Source of the DNA: Alnus glutinosa
Taxonomy: Eukaryota > Streptophyta > Magnoliopsida > Fagales > Betulaceae
Length of the DNA stretch: 64,000 nt
NCBI RefSeq assembly: GCF_958979055.1
Contig: NC_084886.1
Coordinates: forward strand, 51,171,654 to 51,235,653
Direction: 5' to 3'
The first letter of the stretch is position 1. Each line of letters begins with the position of its first letter. The translations under genes and the position numbers were made by a program. Under the pieces are notes generated by a model. That model made no database searches. It was not told where the DNA came from and saw only the letters and a program-made list of their open reading frames with translations. Below are positions 1 through 12,407 of this stretch, piece after piece.

Positions 1-169
1 ACCTGCCATTGACATATACACTAGCAATATTCTTTGCCCCTTTTCTCCAATGCCTAATGTCAACTTGCTTACCCTGCTTCTGACACAACTCAAACAGCAT
101 TGTAACAGGCTGTGGTTGTTGTTGCAAGTCTTTTAGCGTGACAATAGGCTCCAACAGACCCCTAAAAAT
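1..169 (-). pseudogene. Dicer-like 2 (DCL2) C-terminal exon fragment, cut by window edge
   Basis: Read on the minus strand from 169 to the window edge, 56 codons are open. They follow a good acceptor (GTGTAG, 175-170). The peptide contains GLLEPIVTLKDLQQQPQPV, then LFELCQKQGKQVD, then HWRKGAKNIASVYVNG. From memory of the family this resembles the double-stranded-RNA-binding-like C-terminal part of plant DCL2, the Dicer that makes 22-nt siRNAs. No other Dicer exons are seen at higher coordinates, where upstream exons of a minus-strand gene should lie; that space is AT-rich and holds hAT remnants. It may therefore be an isolated fragment, or the last exons of a gene with a very long intron. Whether the gene continues downstream of the window edge is not visible. 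The exon-like reading is directly seen; the DCL2 identity is a recognition call without an alignment. Confidence 0.55.
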
Positions 170-292
170 CTACACGGATTCAATAAACAACAAACAATGC
201 CTTTTAATTTATTCAAACAGAGGAAGACATACATTAAACAGATAGAGAGGAAAAGCTCCAAACAAGAAGAAAAAAGAAAAGAAAAACCAAGA

Positions 293-516
293 TCATATTT
301 TTTTTTCTTTTTCTTTTTCTTTTTTTAAATATGCGGGGCGGGGCGGGGACCCGAGAAAATTCAAGGGTCCCCCCCGCAACCCGCCCCGCCCCGCGCGGGG
401 GGGGCCAAAAACAGCCCCAAAACCCGCACCATGGGTGCGGGTTTTGGGCTCTGCGGGGAGGGTTGGGGCGGTTTCTGCGGGGCGGGGCGGGTTTTGCGGG
501 GATTTGCTCACTCCTA
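293..516. mobile_element. GC-rich 3' part of a hAT-like non-autonomous element
   Basis: A T-rich tract (298-326) is followed by about 185 bp of GCGGGGCGGGGC-type sequence that ends in GCTCACTCCTA. The reverse complement of that end, TAGGAGTGAGCA, resembles the TAGGGGTGTGCA terminus of the complete element at 27305-28288. That element shows the same order: T-tract, GC-rich block, terminus. The left terminus was not found, so this is a truncated copy. The open frames across it are composition artefacts. Confidence 0.5.
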
Positions 517-1030
517 CGTATAGGTGAAAGGATGAGTTCACCGTCTCAGTACATAATACCGAGACCTCAGTGATATTAAACTGACTGAGTTTTCGCAAAG
601 AACCAACTTTTCCTCTTTATAGTCTTGTGTACACTATAACAGCTACTAATTTTATAAACTTTTGTTTGAAAAACCCCCATAGCTAATATAGCAAACACCG
701 ACTAATAGAAAACATTTCAAACATATTATGCAGCTGAGACTTTTACGTAAAAGTTTCATTGTTGGAAACAACTACATACATTCTCACATACTATAATACT
801 TTTGATTCAGTGACTTAGGCTTACATACACACGAGGGCGTTCGCATGCACATAGACCTTAAGCTGGAAAATGATGACATTTAAATCATGCAACCATTCGA
901 TAGAAATATACATAAGCTATTTCCCATTGAAACTCTTATGCATACTAATATGTCTAGCAAAACTACTCATAGTATAAAAACACCACACTCATAAAAACAA
1001 TGCTATACATGCTCATGTAAGTTTTCTTGT
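517..1030. other. Gene-free spacer
   Basis: AT-rich unique-looking sequence without a coherent reading frame, splice-framed exon or recognisable repeat. Nothing further is seen. Confidence 0.4.
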
Positions 1031-1181
1031 ATGGGGCTTGCCCCGTTCCGTGCTACCCGTGGCCCATCGGATTGGCCATTCACTACACGGGTTGCGGATC
1101 CTAATTTTCAAACCCGTTCACAGCGGGGCGGGTTGTAGAAAACATGTAAATCCGGCCCAATCCGGCCCGCGCCCACCCCTA
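1031..1181. mobile_element. hAT-like terminal fragment
   Basis: GC-rich segment within AT-rich DNA. It carries CGGGGCGGGTTG and paired AATCCGGCCC motifs and ends GCCCACCCCTA, the complement of a TAGGGGTGGGC hAT-style terminus. Only one terminus is recognisable and no target duplication could be assigned. Confidence 0.35.
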
Positions 1182-1395
1182 GTCCTATGCAGCCAAGGTG
1201 AGTTTTCTACTCACTGAGAAAACTACTTTTAAATATGTTATAGAAATGCAAATACTATATTGTTTTATAAATCCGAATCAACTGCATGTATGTTGAATAT
1301 ATATGTTTTAGATGATTTGAGTAGTTTCAATTATGTTAAAATATCGCAATGATGTTTATGAGAATTATTGCATGAATGAAAAGTGTGACCAATCT

Positions 1396-1435
1396 CGAGT
1401 AAGCTCACGAGTAGCTCAGCTCGTTTACACCCCTA
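1396..1435. mobile_element. hAT-like terminus
   Basis: The sequence ends GCTCGTTTACACCCCTA, the complement of a TAGGGGTGTAAACGAGC terminus. It is preceded by CTCGAG and AGCTCACGAG repeats typical of this class of subterminal sequence. The other end was not identified. Confidence 0.35.
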
Positions 1436-1467
1436 CCTAACTGCTAGCTTTGCAGTAAAATTTGTGT

Positions 1468-2568
1468 CGGAGACTCTATATGTGATTGCATTTTTAATAT
1501 ATAAATGGTGTGGAGGCATTTATTGATGTATGATGCATTGAAGAATTTTTGTAAAGCCACAACAACCTTATGCCAATAAGGTACTCTTACTCTGAAATTA
1601 AGAAGACAACTAAAACTTTTAACGACAAATTGGGTGGAGGCTATGTCATTGTATTTAAAGGAGCACTACGAAGTGGCCGATTCGTAGTTATACATATGTT
1701 AGCTAAGTCCAAAGGTAATGGGCAAGACTTAATAAATGAAGTTGTAACCAATAAAATGATTCACCATGTTAATGTAGTGCAACTCAATGGTTTTTGTGTT
1801 GAAAGATCAAAGCAAGCTCTTGTATATGAGTTCATGCCTAATGGCTCTCTAAATAAATACATATTTTCGTTAGAAGTAAGTACTATCCTATGTTATGACA
1901 AGATATACAATATATCTCTAGGAGTTACTCGCGGAATTACATATTTTCATCAAGGATGTAATATGCAAATTTTGCATTTTAATATCAAGTCTCACAACAT
2001 TATTCTTGATGAGAATTTTACTCCCAAGGTTTCTGACTTTGGCCCTGCAAAGCTATATCCTGCAAATGAAAACATTATTTCTTTGACCGCTGCAAGATCG
2101 ATGGACGTTATGATACATGACTCATAAGTTGTTCTACAAAAAAATTGAAAGCGTCTCATACAAAACTTATGTATATAGTTTTGGAATGTTATTAATGGAA
2201 ATGGGCAAATAACGGGTATAAGAAAGAACTGGAATGATTTTGCAAAACATTCAAGACAAATCTACTTCCCTACTTGGGTCTATGGCCAATTGCACAACAT
2301 AAACAATGTAGAAATAGACGACATCACATAAGAGAAAAAGGAAATAGTTACGAAAATGATCATTGTCGCATTATGGTGTATACAGATGAAGCCTAGTGAT
2401 CACTATTCAATGAAAAAAGTGGTAGAAAGGCTTGAAGGAGAATATGTCGAATGCTTACAAATGCCTTCCAAGCATTTCCTATAATCGGAGAGCCCTATAA
2501 CAAACACTGGAAAGACTTCGAATCAAACTTTTCTTCAATTCAATCAAATGCATCAAGTCAATCGCCTT
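1468..2568 (+). pseudogene. LRK10-like receptor kinase, degenerate last-exon copy
   Basis: This is a decayed duplicate of the kinase exon at 25087-26198. Homology starts in the transmembrane part (about 1468) and runs past the C-terminus (about 2568). The longest open piece is 1570-2127. Key residues are lost. The glycine loop reads LGGGYVIVF instead of [10 protein letters not shown]. The catalytic lysine of VAIK is replaced (VVIHM). HFDIKPHN has become HFNIKSHN, losing the catalytic aspartate. The reading frame ends before the APE motif. Beyond 2127 kinase sequence is still recognisable, for example [15 protein letters not shown] codons near 2170-2205 and [11 protein letters not shown] near 2369-2400, but it is broken by stops. 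No extracellular exons lie upstream. It is a non-functional relic showing that the cluster once extended this far. Confidence 0.88.
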
Positions 2569-3285
2569 AATTTTAGATGCAAATTAATTGATATGAGTTT
2601 GCTTAATTACATTCCCATTAAAGGGTGCAATTAGTTTTTTCATCTATATTTGATAGGAAAAATATGCATGATATTTATGTGTACGTGGTAAATAAGAGTT
2701 CCTTTGATTTTATGATCACTCACCTTATTACATCATTTCTTTAAGAGTATATTACCATATTTAAGTATTTAACCAATGAATTGAGTTGCAGTTTGATAGA
2801 TATAAGAGTATATGTTCAAAGTGAAGGCCGTTATAAGGAAGTTTGGAACTTCCATTTGAAATTATCAACGACCATAAATAAAGTCCTCCAAAGGAAGAGG
2901 GACACAAACAAAGAGTTTGGATATTGCAGTACTTAGTTAAGCTCTTAAACATATAATTCCGTTAATTTGTTACGAAATTAGTTATATGATTTTGATATTT
3001 TTTATTCTAATAGAAACAACAAAAAGTTTTTATTAAGGTTTGATTTTGTATTTCTTGCTTGATTTAGGCCAACGTATACTAGGCAAGTTTTTGTTATATA
3101 TTATAGGGTCCTAAAATGCGTCAATGGTCAGTAGTGGGCTTGGTATCTACGGTTCCAGTTACAGATGGGCCTTAAAACTTGACATGGTGATTTGATTGGT
3201 TGAGGCTGTGTGGATTCATTTCTTGGCCCAGGCCCATTCACATATTTTTGCCGCTCACTGTCAGCATGGGGTTTACAACAACAAT
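2569..3285. other. Gene-free spacer
   Basis: AT-rich sequence downstream of the kinase relic. The short open frame at 2761-2952 (minus) has no recognisable domain and no codon signal. Nothing else is seen. Confidence 0.4.
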
Positions 3286-3293
3286 GCAGAAAC

Positions 3294-3511
3294 TAGGCTT
3301 GGCAATTCGGGTTGTCATGTCAACCCATTTGGTTGGCGTGTCAACCCATTTAATTAATTTAGTAAAAAATGAGTAATTATCGCATCATAAATATGTTATA
3401 AACGGGTTGATGGGTCATAAACGAGTCATAAACAGGTTGGTGGGTCATAAACGGGTTATAGCATAAACTCAAACCCTATATATTCGTGTCGTGTCAAAAT
3501 TGCCAAGCCTA
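3294..3511. mobile_element. hAT MITE with perfect 8-bp target duplication
   Basis: This is a 218-bp element whose ends are exact inverted repeats, TAGGCTTGGCAAT and ATTGCCAAGCCTA. It is flanked by an identical 8-bp duplication GCAGAAAC (3286-3293 and 3512-3519). The interior carries repeated AACGGGTT/GGGTCATAAACG motifs. A second, longer member of the family is at 55646-56082. Eight-bp duplications and this terminus fit the hAT superfamily. It has no coding capacity. Confidence 0.9.
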
Positions 3512-3862
3512 GCAGAAACTTCGTTGGGTCTACATTTGAGATTTCCGAGTAGATAAAATGTGCTTAGAAAAAATGGAGGGGATACAAATGCACGGAGACA
3601 ACCTCCATGAACCTCCATGGCCACCGAGGTAGGTGGCAATTTTTTATTTATTTATTTTTTGATATATTTATTTATTTTTTAAATTAAAAAAATCAAATAA
3701 TTGGTTAAGAGTGTCATTTTAACATTGTTGGATGAACGTTAGATAAAATTATTATATCTAGCATTTCTCATTTAATAATTTCTCAAACCACATGAATCTA
3801 TTTGACAAAATCGAAAATCTATGGGCCTTTTTGACAATGGATTAAAACATACTTATCGGAAG

Positions 3863-3869
<7 letters not shown>

Positions 3870-3939
<70 letters not shown>
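3870..3939. repeat. (AT)n microsatellite
   Basis: About 70 bp of uninterrupted AT dinucleotides after a short A-run. Confidence 0.95.
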
Positions 3940-3942
<3 letters not shown>

Positions 3943-4454
3943 GAATTAAAGCATAGGATCCTGTCTTTTTAAAAAAGAAAAAAAAGAAGATGTATTAATG
4001 TGTACCATGTGAATTGAGTTATTTCTCTGTGATTTGTATTAATGTACCTTTCCTTCGTTACGCTGTGCCTCAATCACCATTGACTTGGTGTCAATCTTAA
4101 TAAATGCCATCAAGCCATGGGACTTGAAACATTTATGACAAGACAAACGCTGCAATTGTACTTGGTAGGCCTACATCTAATTATTTAATGCGGTCCATTA
4201 TTGTAGACTAATTGCTCTCAAGGAGTCAAGGTCAAGGATAGTCAATTCTTGAAAATGTTTTTTTAATTTTTTTTAATCCAATAAACAAAATATATATATA
4301 TTAAAAACACACATCCAAACAAGTTCTAACATTTGAGGATGATCAAATTTGCAAAAAATAAAATGATAATTTTGAATTTTCCAACGTATTATTCGGTTTG
4401 ACCCTAGGCCTCCAGTGAATTAATCGTTATGTGATTTTTGAAGATGATCGAATT

Positions 4455-4457
<3 letters not shown>

Positions 4458-4535
<78 letters not shown>
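4458..4535. repeat. (AT)n microsatellite
   Basis: About 78 bp of TA dinucleotides directly after a copy of array block C. Confidence 0.95.
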
Positions 4536-4538
<3 letters not shown>

Positions 4539-5741
4539 TTTACTATATTATTTGCAATTTTAAATTTTAAATTTCACATTTCATTTATGTTTAACTTTTC
4601 AATGCAAAGTTTTCTCTTTTGTAATGGAAAAAGTTTATTTTAAATTGATTTTAAAGAAATTTCTCTAATCATGTTTATTAAAATTAACATTTATTTTTAA
4701 AACGTATAATTCTCACATACATTTTTAATCAAATTAATAAAACATATAAAATCTACATATCAAGGAGGTGAGATGTAACATTCCTCTCAACTACCATGCA
4801 TGTGCCCTTTTTTCCTTGTCATCAAGGTTTCCAACTACTCAACAACTTATCATGCATGGTCCATGTCATTTAATTCTTATCGTCTAGTATACGCTTGATG
4901 TGGTGTATAATAAATGAAAGATTCTACATGAATTTCCTTTGAAAATTATAATTGACTATGGCTTTTCAAAAACATTAATGAATTCATAACCATAATATAT
5001 ATATATATATATATATATAAAAGCAATAACCATAATATTATGATAAGTAAAACTTAACGTATTTGACTGTCCTCACTGCATTTCAAGGAAAAGACGGAGT
5101 TGGAACTTATTCTTCATCTTTTTTGATGAAAAAATTGTTAGACATGCATTGACGAGTATGAAACTAAACCTTTCTTTCGTTACAATGTGCCTCAATCACT
5201 ATTGACTTGGTGTCAAGTTGAGTAAATGTTGATAACGTCATTGGACTTGAAAAATTTATGACAAGACAACTTTAAACATTGACGAGTATGAAAGTATCCA
5301 TTTCATTCATTACAATGTGCCTCAACCACCATTGACCTGGAGTCAAGTTGAGTAAATGCCGATAACACTATCGAACTTAAAAAATTTATGACAAAACAAT
5401 TGGGTATTTGACTAGTCCATGGAAAGTAGCATTTCTACGAAAAGCTGGAGGTTTTTTTTTGTTTTTTTTTTTTTTTGTGTTATTGGTGAAAAAATTGTCA
5501 GACATTGACGAGTATGAAAGTATCCCTTTCCTTCATTACGATGTGCCTCAATCACTTGACTTGGTGTCAAGCTGAGTAAATGCCAATAACGCCATCGAAC
5601 CTAAAAAATTTATGACAAAACAACTTTGTAGGCCTACAACTACTTCATTTATGCTATCCATTATTGTAGACTAATTGCTCTCAAGCATAATCAATTCTTT
5701 TATTTTTTTAAAAAAATAAAAATAAAAATTAGTGCAATGAA

Positions 5742-7055
5742 AAAATAGTTGAAATATTTCGTAAACTTTTTTTTTTCCTACTCTCTCGACAGTTTTAAAA
5801 TCTTGGTTTTTTTTTTTTTATAAAAAAAAAAAAAAAAAAAAAAAAACATATACACACAAGTTCTAACATTTGAAGATGATCGATTTTGCTAAAAATAAAA
5901 TGATAATTTCGAAATTTCTAAACATTATAAGGATTCGAAACAAATATGAAAACTAGTAGAAAATTATAAACATTACAAGGATTCCAACTACTCAACAGCT
6001 TGTTTGAGCCCACAAGTCTGTTTGGGATTGTGTTAAGGAGCTTAAAAAGTACTGTTAATATCTAAAAAATCGTGCCAAACAAAAAGATAGTATAGCCTCT
6101 TTGGTAAAACAGTAATGCTATATGCATTACTCATATTCTCATTTTATTCACAAATGTGACATGACTTTAAAAATTATCATTGGACTTGAGATGGATCGCT
6201 ATTGAATTTTGATTCAATGATAATTTTAAAATTCACGTCACATTTGAGAGAATAAAAAATAGATAAGAGTCTTACATATAGTATTACTCTTTGGTAAAAT
6301 AAATTCCAAAGACAATTTTATAGCTTTTTCACTTTAAAAAGGGTCAAACACACTTTTAGACAAAACTTAAAAATAAATTTTTTTCTAAAAAATTATTTTT
6401 TGTTTTAAAAGCTCAATTTTCTAACGTAATTCCAAACATCTTATATAACTGGTAATTCATTATACGACTTAAGAGTGTTGACAAGATGCATGCATTATTG
6501 ATTACACTTCAGATTAGATAGTGGGGTAGAAAAAATCAGAAAGAAGACTTGGGCAAGTTTGATTATTGTTTCTGGTCTTGGGGACAAGATCCCTTATAAT
6601 TTATTTGTGGATTCAAATTCTTAAATTATATGAATTTGGGCTGTTTCTTACCTCAAACGGCATGACTAGCACTTTATTCGAGAGAAAGAAATGATACTTA
6701 TTAAAAATGCAATATGTTACCAATAATAATTTGGTATATTTTTATGAGGTTTTTGCGATTTAAGTTGTAAAAAAGCTTTGAGCAAAAAATGTCTTTTAAT
6801 TTATTGAAAAAACTTCTTTTTAAATATGAAGAAAAAACATTTTTAAAGATTCTTTTTTGCTGCATAGCCTGCATCGATAACATGCCATATTTTTAATTAC
6901 CGTATTTTTCAAACTGTTTGATGCAAAGAACGACTAAATTCACATAATTTGAAAAGTTACAATTTCATTATTTTTTTTACCTTGTAGTGAATTCTGATCC
7001 AGTCTTGGGAGCCTAGGCCTACGTCACGTGGCATGAACAGTGAAAAATTTGAAAA
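5742..7055. repeat. Segmental duplication D2, copy 1
   Basis: About 1.3 kb matches 12578-13915 in order and with high similarity. It starts at AAAAATAGTTGAAATATTTC and ends in GAATTCTGATC, then GATCTTGGGAGCC or CAGTCTTGGGAGCC, then ACGTCACGTG. It includes the MITE at 6110-6289, so that element was present before the duplication. Confidence 0.8.
6110..6289. mobile_element. Mutator-like MITE, 180 bp, with 9-10-bp target duplication
   Basis: The ends are inverted repeats of about 70 bp (AGTAATGCTATATG at the left, CATATAGTATTACT at the right), enclosing paired ATTATCATTGGA / CAATGATAATTTT arms. The flanks carry an identical TTTGGTAAAA (6100-6109 and 6290-6299), a length that fits Mutator-like elements. 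A paralogous copy lies in the duplicate segment near 12945-13125. Confidence 0.75.
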
Positions 7056-9118
7056 GCTACCTTGTATTAATGTGTGCCATGTGAATTGAGTTATTTCCCA
7101 GTGGTTTGTATTAGTGTACCTTTCCTTCAATACGTTGTCTCAATAACCCATTGACTTGATGTCAATCTTAGTAAAAGTCATGGTTCTGAAACATTTATGA
7201 CAGGACAAACTTCACAATTATTTGGCACCTTGGTAGGCCTACGTACATCTAATTATTTAATGCGGTCCGTTATTGTAGACTAATTGCTCGCTCTCAAGGT
7301 CAAGGATAGTCAATTTTTGAAATTTTTTTTAAAAAATAAAAAAATAATAAAAATTAATGCAATAAACAAAATAATTGAAATGTTTTGCAAACTTTTGTTA
7401 TACTCACTAGAGACAGTTTACAGTTTAATATATATATGAAAACATATTAAAAACACATATCCAAACAAGTTCTAACATTTGAAGACCGATGATCAAATTT
7501 GCAAAAAATAAAATGATAATTTCGAATTTTCTAACGTATTATTCGGTTTGACCCCAGGCCTCCAGTGAATTAATCGTTTTGTGTATGTTCACTATTGATT
7601 ACAGTTTTTCAAACTTTTCAAAATACAGTTTTAAAATTGGTTTGATGGTATATATAATATGGTATGTTCTAGTTTTGTATTTCTATAAGTCTCTTTCAAT
7701 ATTAGGTATAACATATTGTTAATTATTTATTATATTATTTGCAATTTTAAATTTCGCATTTCATTTATGTTTAACTTTTCAATGCGAGTCAATGCCATAT
7801 TTTTCTTTTGTAATGAAAATTTTTTCTTTTACATTGAGTTGGAAGAAATTCCTTTAATAATGTCTATTAAAATTAACTTCTATTTTTAAAACATGCAATT
7901 CTCATATATATTTTTAATTAAATTAATATAACATATAAAATTTACTTGCTCAGCTCAGATATATGCTAATTTAATAAATTAAATTAAAAAATATTTCCTC
8001 TCAACTAACATGCATGTGCCATTTTTTCCTTGTCATCAAGGTTTCCAACCGTACTCAACAACTTATCAGAGCCTACAACTAATAATTCATTGTACGACTC
8101 ACGAGTGTACGTTGATCAGATGCAGGCATCATTTACACTGCTGATTATATTTTGGGGAAGAAAAAATCAAAAAAAATTTACTACTGATTAGTTGATCTGT
8201 TTCTGGTCGTGGGTCTCTAGGCCTCCGGGAAAGGATTCTATTCCCTCTAGGCCTACGTGAAGTCGTGAAGGGGAATGGCATCTTCTCCATTTATTTTTTA
8301 ATCAAAATTTAAAGTTAGTATATATAATTGTATATATAAAATTAATGTAATTTTATTATAAGGATTTGAGGTCGGTGTATATAATTTTACAGTATTTAAT
8401 TTCTTTAACAGAGTATATAATTAATAATTTTTAAATGTGTCAACATTTAAAAAAAAAAAAAAAAGTATGAATGTGTGCCATGTACTGTGAATTGAGTTAT
8501 TTCTGTGTAGTGTTTGTTGCCTGTGATCTTCTACCGATAACAATGACGACACTGCAGGTTTATATAACTTTAATTGTGCAGGTTTGCTACAGCGTTCATG
8601 TCGGCAAATGTATTTATTTTTTTCCAACTTTAATTTCAATTTCTTTTTTTTAAAAAATTTTTGGCTTATTGCAGTATGTAGGAGAGAGACTCAGAAGCGT
8701 AGGGCCAAGAACATAACTCCAGTCACAAACACATTAAATACGATCATCATGGTCCATGTCATTTAACTCTCATCGTCTACTATACGCTTGAAGTGGTGTA
8801 TAATAAATGAAAGACTGTACATGAATTTCTTTCGGAAATTATAATTGACTATGACTTTTCAAAAAAAAAAAAAATGGTTAGACATCGATGAGTATGAAAC
8901 TATCCCTTTTCTTCATTACGATGTGCCTCAATCACAATTGACTTAGTGTCAAGCTTTGTAAATATCGATGACGCCATCAGACCTAAAAAGTTTATGACAA
9001 GACAACTTAGTATTTGCTGGTCCATGGAAAGTGGCATTTCAAGGAAAAGCCCTAGTTGGAAAAATTGTTTAGTTTTTTTATTTATTTATTTATTATTATT
9101 TGTTTGAAAAAACTATTA

Positions 9119-9312
9119 AGCTTCGTTTGGTTCTCGGAATAAGTCTTTGGAATTGAATGATTATTTTATTAGAATAGCTATTCATTTATTTGGTAAGGAC
9201 ATATTTTTTGAAATAACTATTCTATGGAAATAACTATTCTCTTACGAAAGAGGAATAGCATTTTTTTAGAGAAATAGTTATTCTTGAGAAAATAGACAAT
9301 CTTTTTAAACCA

Positions 9313-9343
<31 letters not shown>

Positions 9344-9650
9344 TTCTTTAATTTTCTAAACTAAACTTAAAAAACAAAATTAAAAACAAAAAAAAAAAAA
9401 AAAACAAAGAATTTAAATCAGATCGGCTACATATCTAAGGTCCAACATTTTTTATTATTATTATTTAGATTTAAGCTTTTTTTAAAAAATAAGAAATTAT
9501 GTAGTTTTTTTGTAATTTTAGGTCAATTTCAATTGTAATATGTGTTGTCATCAAATTAAAATAATTATTTCGTTTTCTTTTTTTTTTTCATTCCTATTAA
9601 TAATTATTTATTTTTCTAATGAAACATCTATTTCGTGAACAGACGAAGCC
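9119..9650. mobile_element. Tourist-like (PIF/Harbinger) element inside duplication copy 1
   Basis: The termini are imperfect inverted repeats (AGCTTCGTTTGGTTC at the left, GAACAGACGAAGCC at the right). The site is flanked by TTA at the left and TAA at the right. The duplicate segment near 11315 shows the uninterrupted site ACTATTAGACATTG, which defines both insertion boundaries. A 3-bp TTA-type target with one later substitution fits PIF/Harbinger. No open reading frame is present. Confidence 0.75.
9316..9343. repeat. (AT)n microsatellite
   Basis: A short AT run inside the Tourist-like element. Confidence 0.9.
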
Positions 9651-10506
9651 TAAGACACCGAGGATTATGAAAGTATCCCTACCCTTCGTTACAATGTGCC
9701 TCAATCACCATTGACCGGGTGTCAGGCTGAGTAAATGGCCATACCGTCATCGAACCTAAAAGAATTTATGACAAGACAACTTGGTAGGCCTACAAGTACC
9801 TCATTTATGTTGTCTATTATTGTAGACTAATTGCTCTCAAGCATAATCAATTCTTTAATTTATTTTAAAAATAAAAAATAAAAATTAGTGCAATGAAAAA
9901 ATAGTTGAAATATTTCGTAAACTTTTTTTTTTCTACTCTCTAAAGAAAGTTTTAATTTTTTAATTTTTAATTTTTTTTTAAAAAAAAAACATATCCACAC
10001 AAGTTCTTAAATTTGAAGATGACTGATTTTGCAAAATAATAAAATGATATTTTCGAAATTTCTAAACATTGTAAGGATTTGAAACAAATGTGAAAACTAG
10101 TAAAAAATTCTTAACGTGATTATGTGGTTTGACCCTAGGCCTGCAGGGAATTAATCGTTATTGAGGCACATTGTGGTTTGACCCTATGTCTCAGTTCATT
10201 TAAAGCTCAACTGGATCACTCGTCCGACTTGTTAATTCGTTCATATCTCTTATATATTATTAAAAATGAGTTATATAAATTTGAGCATGTATATTAATAA
10301 TTAAGTAATATATGTTATATAAGTTACTTAATATTTATATGTGTGTATATTAGTTAACACACTAACTAGTTAGTTCATAAACTAACATATTATCTAGTTT
10401 ATTAACATATACTAAGTAAACATAATTAACTATATGCTACTCGATATTCTTTTGTATATTATATAAATATAATATAGTAGTTAACTATAGTCTATAGGTC
10501 ATTTTT

Positions 10507-10508
<2 letters not shown>

Positions 10509-10593
<85 letters not shown>
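10509..10593. repeat. (AT)n microsatellite
   Basis: About 85 bp of AT. The paralogous position in duplication copy 2 (12168-12182) has only a few units, so the tract length changed after duplication. Confidence 0.95.
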
Positions 10594-10596
<3 letters not shown>

Positions 10597-10805
10597 TACT
10601 AGCTAAGTAAATATTGTATTACATATTAATTATAATACTTTGATAATAATATTTAGTATATTAAACAAATATATTAAGTTATTAATAGTTTGTATGAAGG
10701 TTATTCATAAACTCGAGCTTGAACTTCGCTTTAATCACACATTGAAAAATTTAATAGCTTACCTCGAACTCTAGTTGAGTCGAGCTTGTCGAGTAACCCG
10801 GCTTA

Positions 10806-12407
10806 GCAATATGTATTTATTTTTTTTCAACTTTAATTTCAATTTTTTATTTTTTATTTTTCACTTATTGCAGTATGTAGGAGAGAGATTCAGAAGCGTA
10901 GGGCCAAGAACATAACTCCAGTCACAGACTCACAAACACATTAAACACGATCATCATGGTCCATGTCATTTAACTCTCATCGTCTAGTGTACGCTTGAAG
11001 TGGTGTATAATAAATGAAAGATTCTACATGAATTTCCTTCGAAAATTATAATTGACTATGACTTTTCAAAAAAATTGTTAGACATTACGAGTATGAAAGT
11101 ATCCTTTCCTTCATTACGATGTGCCTCAATCACAATTGACTTGGTGTCAAGCTTTGTGAATGTCGATAATGCCATCGGACCTAAAAAGTTTATGACAAGA
11201 CAACTTGGTATTTGACTGGTCCAGGGAAAGTGGCATTTCAAGGAAAAGCCCTAGTTGGAAAAATTGTTTAGTTTGTTTTTGGTTTTTTTTTTTTTAATTA
11301 TTTGTTAAAAAAACTATTAGACATTGACAATTATGAAAATATCCCTTTCCTCCGTTACAATGTGCCTTAATCCCCATTGACTTGGTGTCAAGCAGAGTAA
11401 ATGCCCATAATGTCATCGGACCTAAAAAATTTATGACAAGACAACTTGGTAGGCCTACAACTACTTCATTTATGCTGTCCATTATTGTAGACTAAATTGC
11501 TCTCAAGCATAATCAATTCTTTAATTTATTTTAAAAATAAAATAAAAATTAGTGCAATGAAAAAAAATAGTTGAAATATTTCGTAAACTTTTTTTTTCTA
11601 CTCTCTAAAGAAAGTTTTAATTTTTTTTTTCTGCAAAAAAAAAAAAAAAACAAAAAAACAAAAAAAACATATCCACACAAGTTATTACATTTGAAGATGA
11701 CCGATTTTGCCAAAAAAATAAAATGATAATTTCGAAATTTCTAAACATTGTAAGGATTCGAAACAAATGTGAAAACTAGTCAAAAATTCTTAACGTGATT
11801 ATGTGGTTTGACCCTAGGCCTTCATGGAATTAATGGTTATATATGTCTCAGCTCATTTAAAGCTCGATTGGATCGCTCGTCCGATTCATTAACTCGTTTA
11901 TATCTCTTATATATTACTAAAAATGAGTTATATAAATTTAAGCATGTATATTAGTAATTAAGTAATATATGTTATATATGTTACTTAATATTTATATGTG
12001 TATATTAGTTAAGACACTAACTAGTTAGTTGATAAATTAACATATTATCTAGTTTATTAACATATACTAAATAAATGTAATTAACTATATGTTACTCGAT
12101 ATTCTTTTGTATATATATTATATAGATATAATATAATATAACCATAGTCTATAGGTCATTTTTTGATATATATATATATATAAAAGCATATAGTATACTA
12201 GATAAGTAAATATTGTATTACATATTAATTATAATACTTTGATAATAATATTTAGTATGTTAAACGAATATATTAAGTTATTCATAGTTAGTATGGAGGT
12301 TGTTCATAAACTCGGGACTTGAACTTCGCTTTGATCACACATTAAAAAATTTAATAGCCTACTTCGAACTCTAGTTGAGCCAAACTTGTTGAGTAACCCG
12401 GCTTGGC
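10806..12407. repeat. Segmental tandem duplication D1, copy 2
   Basis: Second copy of 8606-10805, abutting it head to tail. It lacks the 9119-9650 insertion. Beyond 12380 the sequence continues into GGCTTGGCTCGGCTCG and GAGCTCGAGTTCG motifs (to about 12545) that look like the terminal part of another element truncated in copy 1. Confidence 0.85.

Larger units (their letters stand above)
8606..10805. repeat. Segmental tandem duplication D1, copy 1
   Basis: About 2.2 kb, followed directly by a second copy at 10806-12407. Shared landmarks include GCAGTATGTAGGAGAGAGA, then GAAGCGTAGGGCCAAGAACA, then TAGTTAACACACTAACTAG. Copy 1 is longer because it contains a 532-bp Tourist-like insertion (9119-9650) and a longer AT microsatellite. 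Confidence 0.85.

Noticed and set aside
8421..8766. Overlapping 60-72-codon frames
   Set aside because: They lie in the repeat array and are not conserved between duplicate copies.
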